Source: Culex pipiens pallens (taxonomy: Eukaryota; Arthropoda; Insecta; Diptera; Culicidae). From it: a stretch of 64,000 nt of DNA. Both the position numbers and the translations under genes were made by a program. Below, piece after piece: positions 1 to 11,553 of the stretch; positions within the stretch are counted from its first letter, which is position 1, and every line of letters begins with the position of its first letter. The notes under the pieces were generated by a model. That model saw only the letters and a program-made list of their open reading frames with translations. It was not told where the DNA came from and did not search any database. Where the stretch lies: positions 35,119,692-35,183,691 of the forward strand of contig NC_068937.1 of assembly GCF_016801865.2 (NCBI RefSeq), given 5' to 3'.

Positions 1-592
1 ACTACTTTTTTGTTTTCTTTTCTCATTTAGAATAAATTACGGTTTTGTTAAAAATAATATTATATTTGCAAATTGATTTTAAATTTAGTATTTGAAAAGT
101 GAGTTGAAACCGTTAAAAAAATATGTTTTATGGGCTTAATTTCACAGAAAATTCAATTCATTTTACTCATTTTCACTGGACAAGATTGTTAAATCTTGCT
201 TTGATATGAAGTTCAATAAAATTCAAAATGATATAACAGAAGCAAATTAGCGAAAACATTTTAGCTTTACTAGTCGAATATTGAAAGAGCAGTTCAGCAA
301 ATGAGAATAAGCGTATCTTCGTTTTTATTTCAAAATATATAGTATGGAGCCCATCCATAAACCAGGAGGATTTTTTTTTGTGTCGCATTCAAATTTAGTG
401 AAGATTTTTATAGTTTATTGAAGAATAATATATAATGAAGCATAAAAAGTAGTTTCTGTGATTTAAACACCGGATATTCAGAGTTATTTTAACATTTTTC
501 AAGTTCCGCGAAATTTGCGTGAAATTTGGTGTTTTGAAATTGAGGTCCCCGTGAAATTTGCAATTTTCGAGCGTGAAAAATCACTAAGCCTA
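1..592 (-). repeat. Dispersed repeat ending in a TGATTTTTCACG motif, copy 1
   Basis: From about 150 to 592 this is the reverse complement of a stretch near the other end of the window (62410-62840). Shared landmarks include the GACAAGATTGTTAAATCTTGC segment near 180-200 and the terminal block with GTGAAAAATCACTAAGCC near 573-592. Bases 1-149 are AT-rich and I see nothing in them. The family also appears at 2636-2745 and 61988-62090. No coding capacity. The right end abuts and seems to replace the first ~60 bases of the next palindromic element. Confidence 0.6.
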
Positions 593-1439
593 ATTATGAT
601 GTTATAAACAATGTTTCTTAGACAAGAAAAAATAATAAAATACTTTCTCGCACCCCCTAGTCGATTTACTGAAAAAAGTCACTTTTTCGAACAAATTTTC
701 TAAAATCGCTTGGAATCAATACAAAAACCGTTCCAATCAGGTGTGTATTTTCTTCAAACGATAAGTTTTTGTCGATAGATTGAGATGCACTATCAATACT
801 GGACCAAAATTTAAGTTTTTGGACCCTCCCAGGCGGATTAATGTCGAAATAAACGTAGTTTTTTGAATATTTTTTTTAGGAAATCCTCAATTAATTTAGG
901 GTAGCCAATTTTTCTCGGTAAAGCCAATAAATGCACCTTATAGTAAACTTCAAGGCGAACATTTTTCCCTCCATGAAAATGCAATTTTGACACTCCAGAG
1001 CCGAGATTTTTGAGTTTTAGTGAGAAAAAAAAGTGCCAATTTTCAAAATTTCTCAGAATTAAGAAGCAGGTATTGGTTTCATTGGGAAAAATAGATTTCC
1101 CTCAATGAAATGAGCATTTCTGACAAAATTTTCGACAAATTGCGACTTTTTCGACATAAATTCGCCTGTGAGGGTCCAAAAACTTCAATTTTGATCCAAT
1201 ATTGATAGTGCATCTTAAACTATGGACAAAAACTTATCGTTTGTAGAAAATACACACCAATTTTTGTATTGAAAATATGTTCAAAAAACTGACTTTTTTC
1301 AGTAAATTGAAGAGGGGATGCGAGAAAGTATTTTATATTTTTTCTTGTCTAAGAAAATATTGTTCAAAACATCATAATCTATCATTTAAGAAGTGAGCAC
1401 CCAAAATTCCTCGACATGACCTCAAAATAGGACAGGCTA
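593..1439. mobile_element. Palindromic element, GGGACAGGCTA-ended family, copy 1 (left end lost)
   Basis: The two halves are inverted copies. The left half has the TAGACAAGAAAAAATAATAA block and CTTTCTCGCACCCCCTAGTC; the right half has the mirrored GAGAAAGTATTTTATA and TTTTTTCTTGTCTA. The right end reads AGGACAGGCTA. A better-preserved copy at 53983-55702 shows both ends and an 8-bp target duplication, so this is a non-autonomous DNA transposon remnant. The left terminus is replaced by the neighbouring repeat. No open frame of note. Confidence 0.7.
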
Positions 1440-2299
1440 ATTTCTATACATAAATTTTAAACTACTTATCGAAACATCAAACAATTCAGTGACAATGTAT
1501 GAGAAACTAGTGTGGAAACGGTAATTGATTTTTTCAGCAACAATTTGTTTCCATTTTAGGTCCCAAACAATTCCACAAAATTTGGGAAATTACTATATAA
1601 GCAATTCTCCTAGAATTATAAAAATGATTTTATTTGTGATTTATGTGGACTATTAAAATAAACAGATACCCGGTGGTTGCTGATTCCAAAACTGATATTT
1701 TTTAATTTTAGTTTTTTTATAATATTTTTAAGGGGATAAAACTCCGCAATTTTTTAGCAATAACAAAGTAGGGAAAACAAGTTTTGAACCGGTTTATGAT
1801 AGNNNNNNNNNNNNNNNNNNNNNNNNNNNNNNNNNNNNNNNNNNNNNNNNNNNNNNNNNNNNNNNNNNNNNNNNNNNNNNNNNNNNNNNNNNNNNNNNNN
1901 NNGTATTTGTACTACATGACTATAGTTCGGTAAAATGGGAACCACGAACAATGTGTTCAAATTCCATGGTAAGTTGGTACGTGGCTACCAAATTCATAAA
2001 CGTTTGTTCACGATTTTGAGAACTTTTTGTTGAAAATTCGCGACTTCAATTTTAGCTTCTCATAATTAACCTCAGGACTCCGAATTCGACTCCGCATTCC
2101 TGTTTAATCATATTCTGAACAACAAAGTCGGTGTTGAAGCCAGCATTGGAATATTATGAGATGGTGAAGTTGGAATCGCGATTAATTTTCAAAACAACTT
2201 TGAATGGGAGTTATATTTGGAGTCAGAATATTTGCAACTTGGAGTTGTTGGAGTTGTTTGGAAAACTGGAGCCGGAGTTCAAAATCTCCAAAACAAAAA
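1440..2299. other. AT-rich non-coding stretch with assembly gap
   Basis: No gene, RNA or structured repeat is visible. Near 2080-2280 there are scattered GGAGTC- and GGAGTTG-like words that could be a decayed trace of the GGAGTC-bearing element family, but the match is too weak to call. Confidence 0.5.
1803..1902. other. Assembly gap of 100 N
   Basis: Exactly 100 undetermined bases. The round length suggests a scaffold gap of unknown true size. Confidence 0.99.
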
Positions 2300-2580
2300 A
2301 CTGCATTTCAAGACTATTTTATCCAGAGCAGCAAAACACTGCCTCCAAATTGCCTGTTATTTAATTGTGGGATGTAATTGTGCCTCCCACAATTGTGGAA
2401 CACCAGAATTTAATTGATTTCACTAATAAAGTTATCTGACCATTTATAAAGCATTACTAAAAAAAAAAACATTACTAAGCATGAGTTTTATTGGTTAAAG
2501 TGTGTGAAGTCTTTATTTTGGAAAAAATGTACTCCTGGAGAGAAAAGAAAAGTTTGTTTACATCCGTAAGAAAAGTCAGT
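2300..2580 (-). mobile_element. Fragment of the CAGTCATCCC-ended TA element
   Basis: Aligns in reverse orientation with part of 42616-43259 and its right-hand neighbourhood. Shared blocks include AGACTATTTTATCCAGAGCA, AACACTGCCT, TTGTGGGATGT and GTGCCTCCCACAATTGTGGA. Neither terminus is present, so it is a remnant. Confidence 0.6.
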
Positions 2581-2635
2581 CTATGTATCAATCGAAAGAT
2601 CTCAAGAAAAGCTTTCACTTGAAGGAAATCATTAT

Positions 2636-3775
2636 GATTAGGCTTAGTGATTTTTCACGCTAAAAAAAATTCAATTTTCACGGGGAGCAGTATCCGCAAA
2701 TACAAAATTTCACGGAAATTTCACGGATCGTGAAAAATGCTAAACTAACCTATAAAATCTAATGTTAAACAATCGTTAAGATTTTAGTATAGAGGTAGTA
2801 TTTGTAAATATTGCTCGGTTTGTTCTAGAGGTCGTATCGAGGTGCTCCGATTTGGATGAATATACTACAATACTTCTAACTAACGTGAAATTTTCCAAGG
2901 ATTCCGAATATGTCAAAATTGAGACCAAAAAGTGCCGTCATGTAGGCCTACAGGGAAAAAACTAACGTTGTAAAATGATTGCTATGGAAAAATCGAAAAA
3001 TTATGAGAAAAACTGCGATTGGCCAAAAAGTTAATACCGTAGGCTTATAGTCCATAAAATTCCCTAACTTTTGACCTTTGGAAGTTTGAGTGTTGAAGGC
3101 TGTTGCAAAAAGATATTAAGGTTTTAAAAAAATCCATTTTTGACAGTAATTTGCAAAAGCTAAGAGAAAAAGTCGAACCAATCCTGGATGTCTATGGCAC
3201 ATTTTGAAGTGCTTCAAAAGACCTTTCGAATGCATCTAAGAGAATTGGAATTGATGGAGTTTTACGCAAACACGAGCAATTTTAAGATTTTTCATGTTTT
3301 TTGAACCTCAAACTTCAAAGCCAGTTCAGCCCTACTTCCCTTTGTCGTAGAGGGCTCATATTTGGCATGAGTTCATCTCATGTATAGACAAACAAACGCT
3401 GAAAGTTTCATCCGAATCGGAGCACCTCGATACGACCTGTTACACATTGGTGAAAAACTCGCTCTGAAATAAAAAAAAAATGTGCTGCTTCCAAATATTG
3501 AAATTCGTAAAAAAAAACTTAAAAGTGCCTTAATTAATTTAAAACTTTAAAATGAACAAAATGCAATGTTTACAATCGATTGCACTCATTTTTGTTTCAA
3601 TTAAAAATTTATATTTACAACATACTTATTTTTAAAAGTTTTTTTTATTTACACTGTTAACGATTGAAATGCATCGTAAAAATGTTTTTTTTTCATTGAT
3701 TTCCAAAAAATCCTTGAATTACATTTCGCGATTATTGAAGAATTTCACGAATGTCACGCTGCTCCCGACAAAGAC
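2636..3775 (+). repeat. TGATTTTTCACG-type repeat, copy 2, split by a foldback
   Basis: Starts with TTAGGCTTAGTGATTTTTCACG, the same terminal block seen inverted near 580. The sequence resumes after 3437 and ends near a GTCACGCTGCTCCC motif at 3754-3767 that recalls the block near 2680. The element at 2830-3437 interrupts it. No coding potential. Confidence 0.5.
2830..3437. mobile_element. Inverted-repeat element, GGTCGTATCGAGG termini
   Basis: The ends are near-perfect inverted repeats of about 31 bp: GGTCGTATCGAGGTGCTCCG at the left and CGGAGCACCTCGATACGACC at the right, with one mismatch further in. The interior is not obviously palindromic and has no useful reading frame. The flanks TGTTCTAGA and TGTTACACA match at only 6 of 9 positions, so the target duplication is unresolved. 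Non-autonomous DNA element, superfamily not assigned. Confidence 0.75.
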
Positions 3776-4354
3776 AAATTTGCATTTAAAATACCATTTA
3801 AAATTTTAAAAGTGATTTGCGATTTTTCGAGATATTTATGTTTTTTAAATGGCATCTTTTTTACCAAATCGTTGAAACTTTCGACTCTTACGTCCAAATT
3901 GGCTTTCCAAAAAAACAAAATTTTGATATGTTTAAGGGGACATAAAATGCCAACTATTCAGAAGTTTCCAGGTTGTTCAAAAAATCTCTGACCGAGTTAT
4001 GATTTTTTGAATCAATACTGATTTAAAAAAATCGATACACTGGTCGCGAAAATTTTTCAACTTCATTTTTCGATGTAAATTTGCAATCTAAACGTACGCT
4101 AGTGAAATTTTGATGAAGTGCACCGTTTTCAAGTTATAGCCATTTTCAGGTATGTTCAAATAAGAAAAATATAGAGAATTTTCTACGATTTTCAATTTTT
4201 TTTTTCAAAAGTGGCCAAACATGGGCACTCATTTAAAAAAAAAATGAAAAAATGCGACTATTTTCAAAAAAGATACAAAAAAATGGCTATAACTTGAAGA
4301 CGGTGCACTTTATGAAAATTTCATTGAAGTACTTTTTGATTGCAAATTCGATTT

Positions 4355-4772
4355 TTTTTTATTTATTTATATTTATTTATTTAGTCACACCGTCTTTGAT
4401 ACAAAAAATATCCACAGACTGAATTTAATCTATACCCTTAATTCTACTTTTAAAGCTAAGTTTGGACATTCCGTTGGTAAATTTGACACAGACAGAATTA
4501 AAACATTTACAACATTCATAAAAAGGGTTAAAATAACTTCTCCAGCCATCGTTCGGGATTCTAAAGAGAACATCACCTCTCCGATTTCTCTCTGGAGCTT
4601 GCGGCGGAAGCATAGCTATTAGTGCCTGGCAGTCCGAGTTTCCGTTCACTACGTCGAATAAGAAAAGACGCCTGAGGAATGAAACCCGCAAAGAGAGCTT
4701 TTCCATCCTCAGAAATTGGAGTCTCTCCTCGTAGTGAGCCTGTCTCACTGGGTGGTTGGAGGGAAGTTTGCG
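4355..4772 (-). mobile_element. 5'-truncated non-LTR retrotransposon insertion
   Basis: Inserted into a foldback arm. The uninterrupted arm in sister copies reads AAATT(C/T)GATTTTACATCGA; here the target is split between GATTTT (about 4350) and GATTTTAC (4773-4780). On the minus strand the insert runs from a truncated coding end to a 3' tail of TAAATAAATA-type repeats (4354-4384), as expected for target-primed reverse transcription of a LINE. A short duplication (about GATTTT) is plausible but blurred by the T run. Confidence 0.85.
4425..4772 (-). pseudogene. C-terminal fragment of a LINE reverse transcriptase polyprotein
   Basis: About 115 codons survive, from RKLPSNHPVRQAHYEER to ...SFKSRIKGID and a stop at 4425-4427. 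The layout is typical of the end of ORF2 in Jockey/CR1/I-type non-LTR elements: a YxxRLxFL motif, then LRRLFLFDVVNG, then a basic RNRRGD segment, a short aromatic FNPFYE block, and a stop close to the 3' tail. The polymerase domain is gone because the insertion is 5' truncated, so this cannot be functional. The open frame continues upstream into foldback DNA, which is not part of the gene. The precise clade cannot be set from this fragment. Confidence 0.75.
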
Positions 4773-5325
4773 GATTTTACATCGAATAATGAAGTTGAAT
4801 TTTTTTTGCGACCGATCTTTCAATTTTTTCGAAAAATCAGTATTGATTCAAACTTTTATAACTCGATCAAAGATTTTTTGCCCGCATTGGAAATTTCTGC
4901 AAAGTTGCCATTTGATTTCCCCCAAAACATATCAGAAAATAAAAAATAAAAAATTGTGTTTTTTGCAAATCAAGTTTTAATGACGAAAAGTGAAATTAAA
5001 ATCACAAAAAACATTTACCATGTATCATTTATTTCAGTGTAGTCCTTAGCCCTTGTCCATACCTACAAAATTTCCGAAGACACCAAATCGAGCAAAAAAT
5101 TCCTTCAAAAGATACAGATTTTTGTATTTTCATATATCATGTTTGTATGGACAGCTGCCAAATTTGCATGGAAAATTATATGGACAAACTAATGATGCAA
5201 AATGGCTTCTTTGGGCATACCGAAGGAAACAAAACAGTTTCAGCCAGATTGAAAAATACAAAAATTTGCTCAAATACAAAAAATAAAATTATAGAAAAAA
5301 CACCAATTTCGTAGAGAATTGCTCA

Positions 5326-5763
5326 AGTGTAAAAAAATTATAACGTTTCATTTTTTTCTTTTCGATGAAGTTGGCTAACATGGTCTCTAGTGTCCCTTTA
5401 CAATTGATAATTAAAATGACTTTTTTCGTTTGATCAATTAATTTTGAAGCTATTTAGAATAATACAAACAATTATTTTAACATTCCTGTTGAATTCTTTG
5501 CATAGAATTTTGTATGATGATAATTTTTCCGATTTCTATTACTATCAACAAAATTAATTCGATGCATTTCACTTGACCAGTCTTCAAATAGAAAATTCCA
5601 TCAAACAACATTCCGAAACATGAACCCAACGCAATGCGGGCACTAGGCCCTCAGGACAAAATACAGTCCAGACACGATTATCAGAAATTACGATAATCCG
5701 TCGGGCTTTTTACCTCAATCTAGACTGAAAAACCCGATTTAATCCCACCTGGGGTGAGATAGA
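5326..5763. other. Non-coding, part of a dispersed repeat at its right side
   Basis: Bases 5326-5630 show nothing recognisable. From about 5640 the sequence becomes a GC-richer block (GGGCTTTTTACCTC, AATCCCACCTGGGGTGAGAT) that runs into the next element and probably belongs to it. Confidence 0.4.
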
Positions 5764-6716
5764 GCCTTTCTTACTAAAGAATATAACGATGGTAGAACTT
5801 TTTTCAATTCATAACATTGACTTTGTTTAGAAGAAGAAGAAAGTCTTATGATGAAAGCAAAGTATTATAAATGATATGATTTCCAAAAGAAACAAAAAAC
5901 GCCATTTTCACCAAAAGAATATTTTTAATCGTACATATTCTTAATCAAACAAGCGTTTATGACAAACGCGAGCATAGCAAGCTTCACATGTGCCAGAGAC
6001 AACACACACCGCGGTAGGCGCAAAGAAAAACCGAGGTATAAGTGAACCGCGTGTGCCGCACGGTGCAGGGAAGATAGCCATTCAGCTTCTACGAATGTGA
6101 CAGAGTCAGAGATAGCTATTTTTACAACCGCACCACTACACACTCAATCGCGAGAACCTTAGGTAGAAAGCCATTGGAGTCGCCAGCATTGAAAACTTTG
6201 AAAACGATATAAACGATGAAAAGCTTAGAAAGCTCCTATTGGAATCCAATGAACCCTGTTAAATAAACTTACGAAATCACGAAAAAATTGAGTCTACTTT
6301 TAGGCGATTTTCGGAGCCCACGGAAAACAAATAGATTGTAGCCGGATGAATGTCCTATGTCACAAAAGTTTTTAAATAAACATTGGACAGTTATGCAAAA
6401 ACAAACAGGGCAAAAGAAACCGAAAAGCTACGATATCTTACATGTTGTAGGAAACATCGGTAGACAAGCTACTACAAACGAGTATAAGTCGAGCCAGCAA
6501 ATATATGCGCCAGCATTCTCGCGCCAGTATTCGAAGCTCAACTTGACAACTTGTCGACTTGGCGACGAAGCGTCGAAGCGTCGAAAATCGATGCAGTGTG
6601 ATTTTTTGACGATTTTTCCGATTAAAATTCATGCTGAATCGACATATTTACGAAGATGGAAATGACGTCCTGGCTTAAAGTAAAACCTATACCTTTCTTT
6701 AGTAAGAAAGGCAAAA
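5764..6716. mobile_element. Element with GCCTTTCTTACTAAAG inverted ends
   Basis: Begins GCCTTTCTTACTAAAG and ends CTTTAGTAAGAAAGGC, a 16-bp inverted repeat. The right end also folds on itself (CTTTCTT-TAGT-AAGAAAG). The last 140 bases (6577-6716) recur exactly at 7305-7444. The ends resemble those of the GCCTTCCTCACTGAGG family at 18047, 45873 and 49176. No coding region supported. Confidence 0.6.
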
Positions 6717-7304
6717 AGTAAATCGTTCTAAAAATTCATCGGGATTGCCGATCGATGCCGAATTTGTTTCAGATGCTCACTCATGGTCTGTACTATGAAT
6801 GTAGCAAGAAATTTTGAATAAAATCAGAAATGAAAAATGTTGGCGAAGGTCACCAGGTGGGCTTTTACCTTTTTTTAGGGATTTTTTTTCTTATGGTAGG
6901 TCAATCAAACGGCTCTAACTCCAGAACCATATTATGAATCTGGATGAAAATTTGGGAGGTTGTAGGGCTCGAAAAATGCAATTTTTGAGATAAATAAAAG
7001 ATATGAAAATGAAAAAAATTGACCATATTTTCATTTGAAAACTGTGTATTTTGTTGAAAAGTCTGGCCGCATCCAAAAACAGATGGATATTTCGAAATTT
7101 GCGCGGCAACTCGCCCAGGTTCAGCACACTAGCTTTCATCTGCATTTAGAATAATCGAAATCGGATATATGGGAGCTGAGAACGGCGCGACACAAAATTT
7201 TGCAAAATTTTACCACATACGAAAATCACTCGACCTCCACGGAATTTATTTTCTCAAAATTCGAGGGTTCGAGATAGACGAGTTCTGTCAAGGTGAATCG
7301 ATAG
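6717..7304. other. Non-coding spacer between two identical 140-bp segments
   Basis: AT-rich with no recognised gene. It separates two perfect direct repeats, so it may be a duplicated or recombined part of the same repeat family. Confidence 0.4.
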
Positions 7305-7444
7305 AGCGTCGAAAATCGATGCAGTGTGATTTTTTGACGATTTTTCCGATTAAAATTCATGCTGAATCGACATATTTACGAAGATGGAAATGACGTCCTG
7401 GCTTAAAGTAAAACCTATACCTTTCTTTAGTAAGAAAGGCAAAA
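7305..7444 (+). repeat. Second copy of the 140-bp direct repeat
   Basis: Identical base for base to 6577-6716, starting AGCGTCGAAAATCGATGCAG and ending in the GTAAGAAAGGCAAAA terminus. Both flanks differ from copy 1. It is the 3' end of the GCCTTTCTTACTAAAG element. Confidence 0.85.
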
Positions 7445-7737
7445 GTGACATTACACCAGAAAAGTGGTAAAATTACACGTTTTCAGATGTAAAATAATAC
7501 ATTGTTTTCTGACTTTAAATTTTAACCCCTTCCCAGATGTAATGTTGTCATGGTTTTTTTTGTATCTTGTAGGTCCAAAATATGTACATCTATATGAGGT
7601 CCAGAGTTGCTCCAAATGGCCACAGTTTTAAGCTACACAGTAAAAAAAATCATGGTAATATTACATCTGGGCATCAAAGAGGTACTATTCAATCTTCCAA
7701 AATTAAACCTTCAAAATTTACACATTTTTTTACTGTG
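7445..7737. mobile_element. CACAGTAAAAAA MITE (core 7636-7737) with related left part
   Basis: The 102-bp core is bounded by CACAGTAAAAAA and TTTTTTACTGTG and flanked by TA on both sides (7634-7635 and 7738-7739), as in Tc1/mariner-type MITEs. The block at 7445-7530 (GACATTACACCAGAAAAGTGG...) also belongs to this family, because a sister copy at 48999-49153 has both parts together. Confidence 0.65.
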
Positions 7738-8247
7738 TACGTCCTTTTGAAAATTTCACAGACAGACAAGCTAAAAGATTCGTTGATCACTCGACCTTAC
7801 TAAAATCTTAATTGAGTAAGCTAAAATAAGTTTAGTTTGACAATGAATTGACATAGCCCCGGTTAACGAGTCTGCACTGTAGTCCAAAACTTCAAAGCGT
7901 AAACGAGTGTCCTTTTTCGCGTTACAATGTTTGTCTTATCCCGCGTGGACCTTTTGTCAAGTCCTTTGTTGAGCTTTTTTGCGGAAAGCTGCAGTCACTC
8001 TTTATTGTTACAGGATACAGCTCAGCGGGTGTTGTTGATTTTAACTTGGAAGTATAAACAAGTTCTTCAATTATTTTGTCTTCATTTTTATTGAGGGAAG
8101 AACAACACGCGTGGTAGCTGCTTAAACTGCGGGGAAAGAACGTCATCTTTACATGAAAATGATAAATTATAAGACAACATCTCGTTAGGAAGGAAAATTA
8201 ATTACGCTATTTTCACTTAAGCTCGCTCGATTTCCACACCAAACCCA
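7738..8247. other. Unassigned non-coding sequence
   Basis: No repeat structure, RNA fold or reading frame that I can support. Confidence 0.4.
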
Positions 8248-8484
8248 TTGCCTGTGTCCAGGGTTGAACTTTTAAGATTAAACTCATTTAAGCGGCCAGG
8301 CCTACTGCGTTGTATTAACCGCAGAGAGGATTCTATGAACGGATCACATTTCACAGAATGTTCCGGGAAGGAGGATGCGTGGACATACCGTAACAAACGC
8401 TATGGATCTAAAAATAATCTCAAAGTGCACATACTTAGTGCCAAGGGTTCTTGCAGGCTGCAGGCAGTGTGCAGTGCATTCAAG
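8248..8484 (+). pseudogene. Weak zinc-finger-like reading frame, possible exon remnant
   Basis: This open frame contains WTYRNKRYGSKNNLKVHI near codons 46-63. The KRYGSKNNLKVH core resembles the second half of a C2H2 zinc finger of the kind found in insect BTB zinc-finger proteins, where a C..C pair precedes it and a second histidine follows. The expected cysteines just upstream are absent and no second histidine lies at the right spacing. A consensus-like donor (AAGT|GTGAGT) follows near 8485. It could be a decayed exon, an unannotated exon of a distant gene, or chance. I do not assign a function. Confidence 0.2.
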
Positions 8485-10260
8485 TGTGAGTGTGTGCAAC
8501 ATTTGGTTGAGAAGTCTCTCTCATGGTGAAGTGCACGGATGTGTGTGGCACCGCTAATAAAGATTTATTACGCGCATCCCGGGATTGTTGTTTGCACCCC
8601 AAGAATGACAGCCATGCCAACATGGGAAGCAGTAAGTGCTGCGTGCAAAATGTACGCACACATTTTTTGGATCCCTGGCTTAGCTGCAAGAATTGGTTGG
8701 TGGAATGTACGCTGTATGTTGGTGTGCTTTGCTCTAGTATGTAGAGAAGGGTAAAGCATCTATTTTCATCACTCACTCAATGTTTTTGATAAAAGCTTGC
8801 TAGTTTACTCCCTTAAAAACTAATTATTACATAATTTCAGATGAAAAGTTTTTCAAGAAGCTGTAGTTGAACGTAGAAGTGTTGATGTGCCAATATCAGG
8901 TGCCCGACATTTAACGAATGATATTGGAATCTGAAGTCAGGGTTGTGTATTTTCGTGCTTGTTGAAAAGCTTGCTTGAGAGCAAACAAAAACATAGTTAA
9001 TTTTAAAACATGAAATCCAAAATTGGTTGCAGCATTGTATAACATTTTTATAGAAATCCAAATTGATTTTCAAACGGTCTGTTATTTGAGAAAATACTGT
9101 CAAAAGAAGAAATTAAAGCTTCGACAATGTTTAAATTCCAACCCAGGCAATCAACCGCGTACAGAACGCTCGTGTCCAGAAATCCGAACACTTGCACAAA
9201 TTTTACCCATTAATTAAATACAAAACCACAAATTTCGTTCCACCGAAGCGGATTGGTTCGATGTGGAAAAATGCTGCATTTATTTTTTGTCGTGCGGCTT
9301 TCGAATCGTTGCGAATTCATTTCCACAATATATTCATTAGCGTCTATCAATATTTCATTTCACCCCCTCCAGAGGCTTGATTGGTGCGTGGAGAGGGTGT
9401 TGTGGGTGGTGGCCACCAGTAAAAACGTGTCAATCCTCGGGGACAGCCCGAGGGGCATTACCATAATCGGAATGTTTCTCTGTATTTTATTTTTTTCGCT
9501 GGCATTGGTTTGTGGCAGGTGGTCGACAGTTGCATTTTTCAATTCCCGAAAAAAAGAACCCCGAGATGAAATGAAAACAACCAAATTGACAGGCCCCAAA
9601 CCCCAGATAAGTCCGCACCAGCAGCAGCCACCAGCAGATTCGGGAGAATCAACGGCAGCAGACGGAATTTACAGAAACGAAAATTGTTATTTAATGATCA
9701 ATAATTAAATTTCAATTGAGTCGATGCGAGAGGCACTGGCTGCGTTTTAAATTGTAATGCGCTTGTCACATGCACATTTTATTTATATTTTCAGCAAAAA
9801 GAGAAAAAAAAAAAGAACTCGAGTCCAGAATAAAATGTGTACCCTCTCGTCGATGCCAATTCAGCGTAAGAACTGCACAAAATGGACACAAATGTCAACG
9901 AAAGCGGAAAATTACTGCTTACTGACAGTAAAATGAGGGGGACCCCACTCAATGTAGTGTTAAAAAAAGATCAAAAGTAATCCCCACCACCCCCCTCATT
10001 GATAAACAGAGCTGAAATGAAAGAGTGTTCTTGCTTTCAGCTGAAATTTGCCCTTGATCCGGTCCAGTGTCGAGAGCTCGTGAGGTAATTACACGCGGGG
10101 GAACACGATACAAATTGGTGCGTAATTTTACCGGACACAATCGGGCGAAATTTGGGTGACATGTTCTGGTGTGCATTTCCGGGGCATTGTACTTACTGCA
10201 GAAGAGGATTTTTACGCTGGTATAATTTACTGTTCAGATAATTGGTACGGTGGAAATTGT
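8485..10260. other. Unique-looking non-coding DNA
   Basis: Base composition is more balanced than in the repeats and I find no other copy in the window. An open frame at 9253-9708 (151 codons, with a hydrophobic IIGMFLCILFFSLALVC stretch and an HQQQPPAD tail) has no recognisable family and no clear start context; I do not call it a gene. Likely intronic or intergenic. Confidence 0.4.
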
Positions 10261-10729
10261 TTAAAATATTGATTGAACAAGCTTGATACATCATTTCTAG
10301 GGCTTTTTTTGGAATAGGTCCTATAAACATATGAAATACAATAGCTTATAGGACCTTTTCAAAATTCAAAATAGGTTTTTTTTTCCTTTTCTAATGGGAA
10401 TATAACAATTTTGGAAATAGTTCCAGCAATTTGAAGGACGCTTGAATAAAGCAGAAATTTTAAACTATCTGTAGTCAATCTCCACCTGCGGTGATATTAA
10501 ATTAAATTGTCTCATTTGATCCGGGAATTTCTAGAAACAAATGAAGAATAGAAAATATATCTGTAATTTTTTTGAATGCGGCAATTTTTCCATAGCTATA
10601 TTAAAAATAAAGAAAAAAACTATTTTGATTTTTTGATTTTTTTTAAATTTTGTTAAGGAACATCGTTATAAAGTTTAGTTTAACTTGGACCTATATTTCC
10701 ATCAGAAAATACATTTTTTTTTTGGAAAA
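10261..10729. other. AT-rich stretch, nothing recognised
   Basis: Homopolymer-rich A/T sequence leading up to the start of a palindromic element. No feature supported. Confidence 0.4.
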
Positions 10730-11553
10730 TGGGTTATTCTCCGCCAACTCTCACAGCAGATGCACCGACCCCTCTTCAATTTGCGTGAAACTTTGTCCTA
10801 AGAGGTAACTTTTGTCCCTGATAATTGAAATTTGGTGTCAATGGGACTTTTATGTCAATGGCAATTTTGAGCACGCCCAGTTTGATGGCGTACTCAAAAT
10901 TCCGAAAAAACGTTTTTATCATCGAAAAAACACTAAATAAGCTTTAATACTCTGCCATTTTCCGTTACTCAACTGTAAAATATTATGCAACATGTCATTT
11001 TAAGGGAAATTTAATGTACTTTTCGAATCTACAGTTACTCAGAATGGTCATTTTTTCATTCAGATCAAAAAATTTAATTTTAAAATTTCGTGTTTTTTTA
11101 ACTTTGCAAGTTTATTTTCAGAGTGTATCAATGTTTTACCAAGTTGTAGAACTAACAATTACAAACAAATGATATGTAAACATAAGGAATTTGTTTATAA
11201 ACATCACGAGTTATCGTGAATTAACGAAAAAAAAAGTTTTGAAAAGTTGGTCGTCGTTGATCATGCCCGTTCACGGTCACCCACGACAGACACGAACGAC
11301 GAAACAAAGAGAAACGCAAAAAGTAACTTTTCCAAAACTTTTATTTCGTAACTCGTGATGATTACTAGCAAACCCCTTATTTTTATATATATATATTTTT
11401 TTGTATTTTTCTGCTCTACAACTTTGTAGAACATTTTTATACTCTAAAAAATAACCCTGCTAAGTAACACACAAAACACAAAATTTTAAAATAAAAAAAA
11501 ATGTTCTAAATGAAAAAAATGACCCTTCCGGGTTAATGCAGATTCGAAAAGTA

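Larger units (their letters stand above)
3915..5325. mobile_element. Large foldback of the GAGCAATTCTCTAC family, copy B, 5' truncated
   Basis: The left arm (from GATATGTTTAAGGGGACATAA) mirrors the right arm, which ends ...CGTAGAGAATTGCTCA at 5325. The outer part of the left arm is missing. The right arm is interrupted by a LINE fragment at 4355-4772. Other copies in this window are full length (28648-30462, 39413-41524, 46681-48676). Transcripts across it would fold into long hairpins. No protein encoded. Confidence 0.8.

Noticed and set aside
9253..9708. 151-codon frame with a hydrophobic segment in unique DNA
   Set aside because: No recognisable family, no supporting start or splice context; could be chance.
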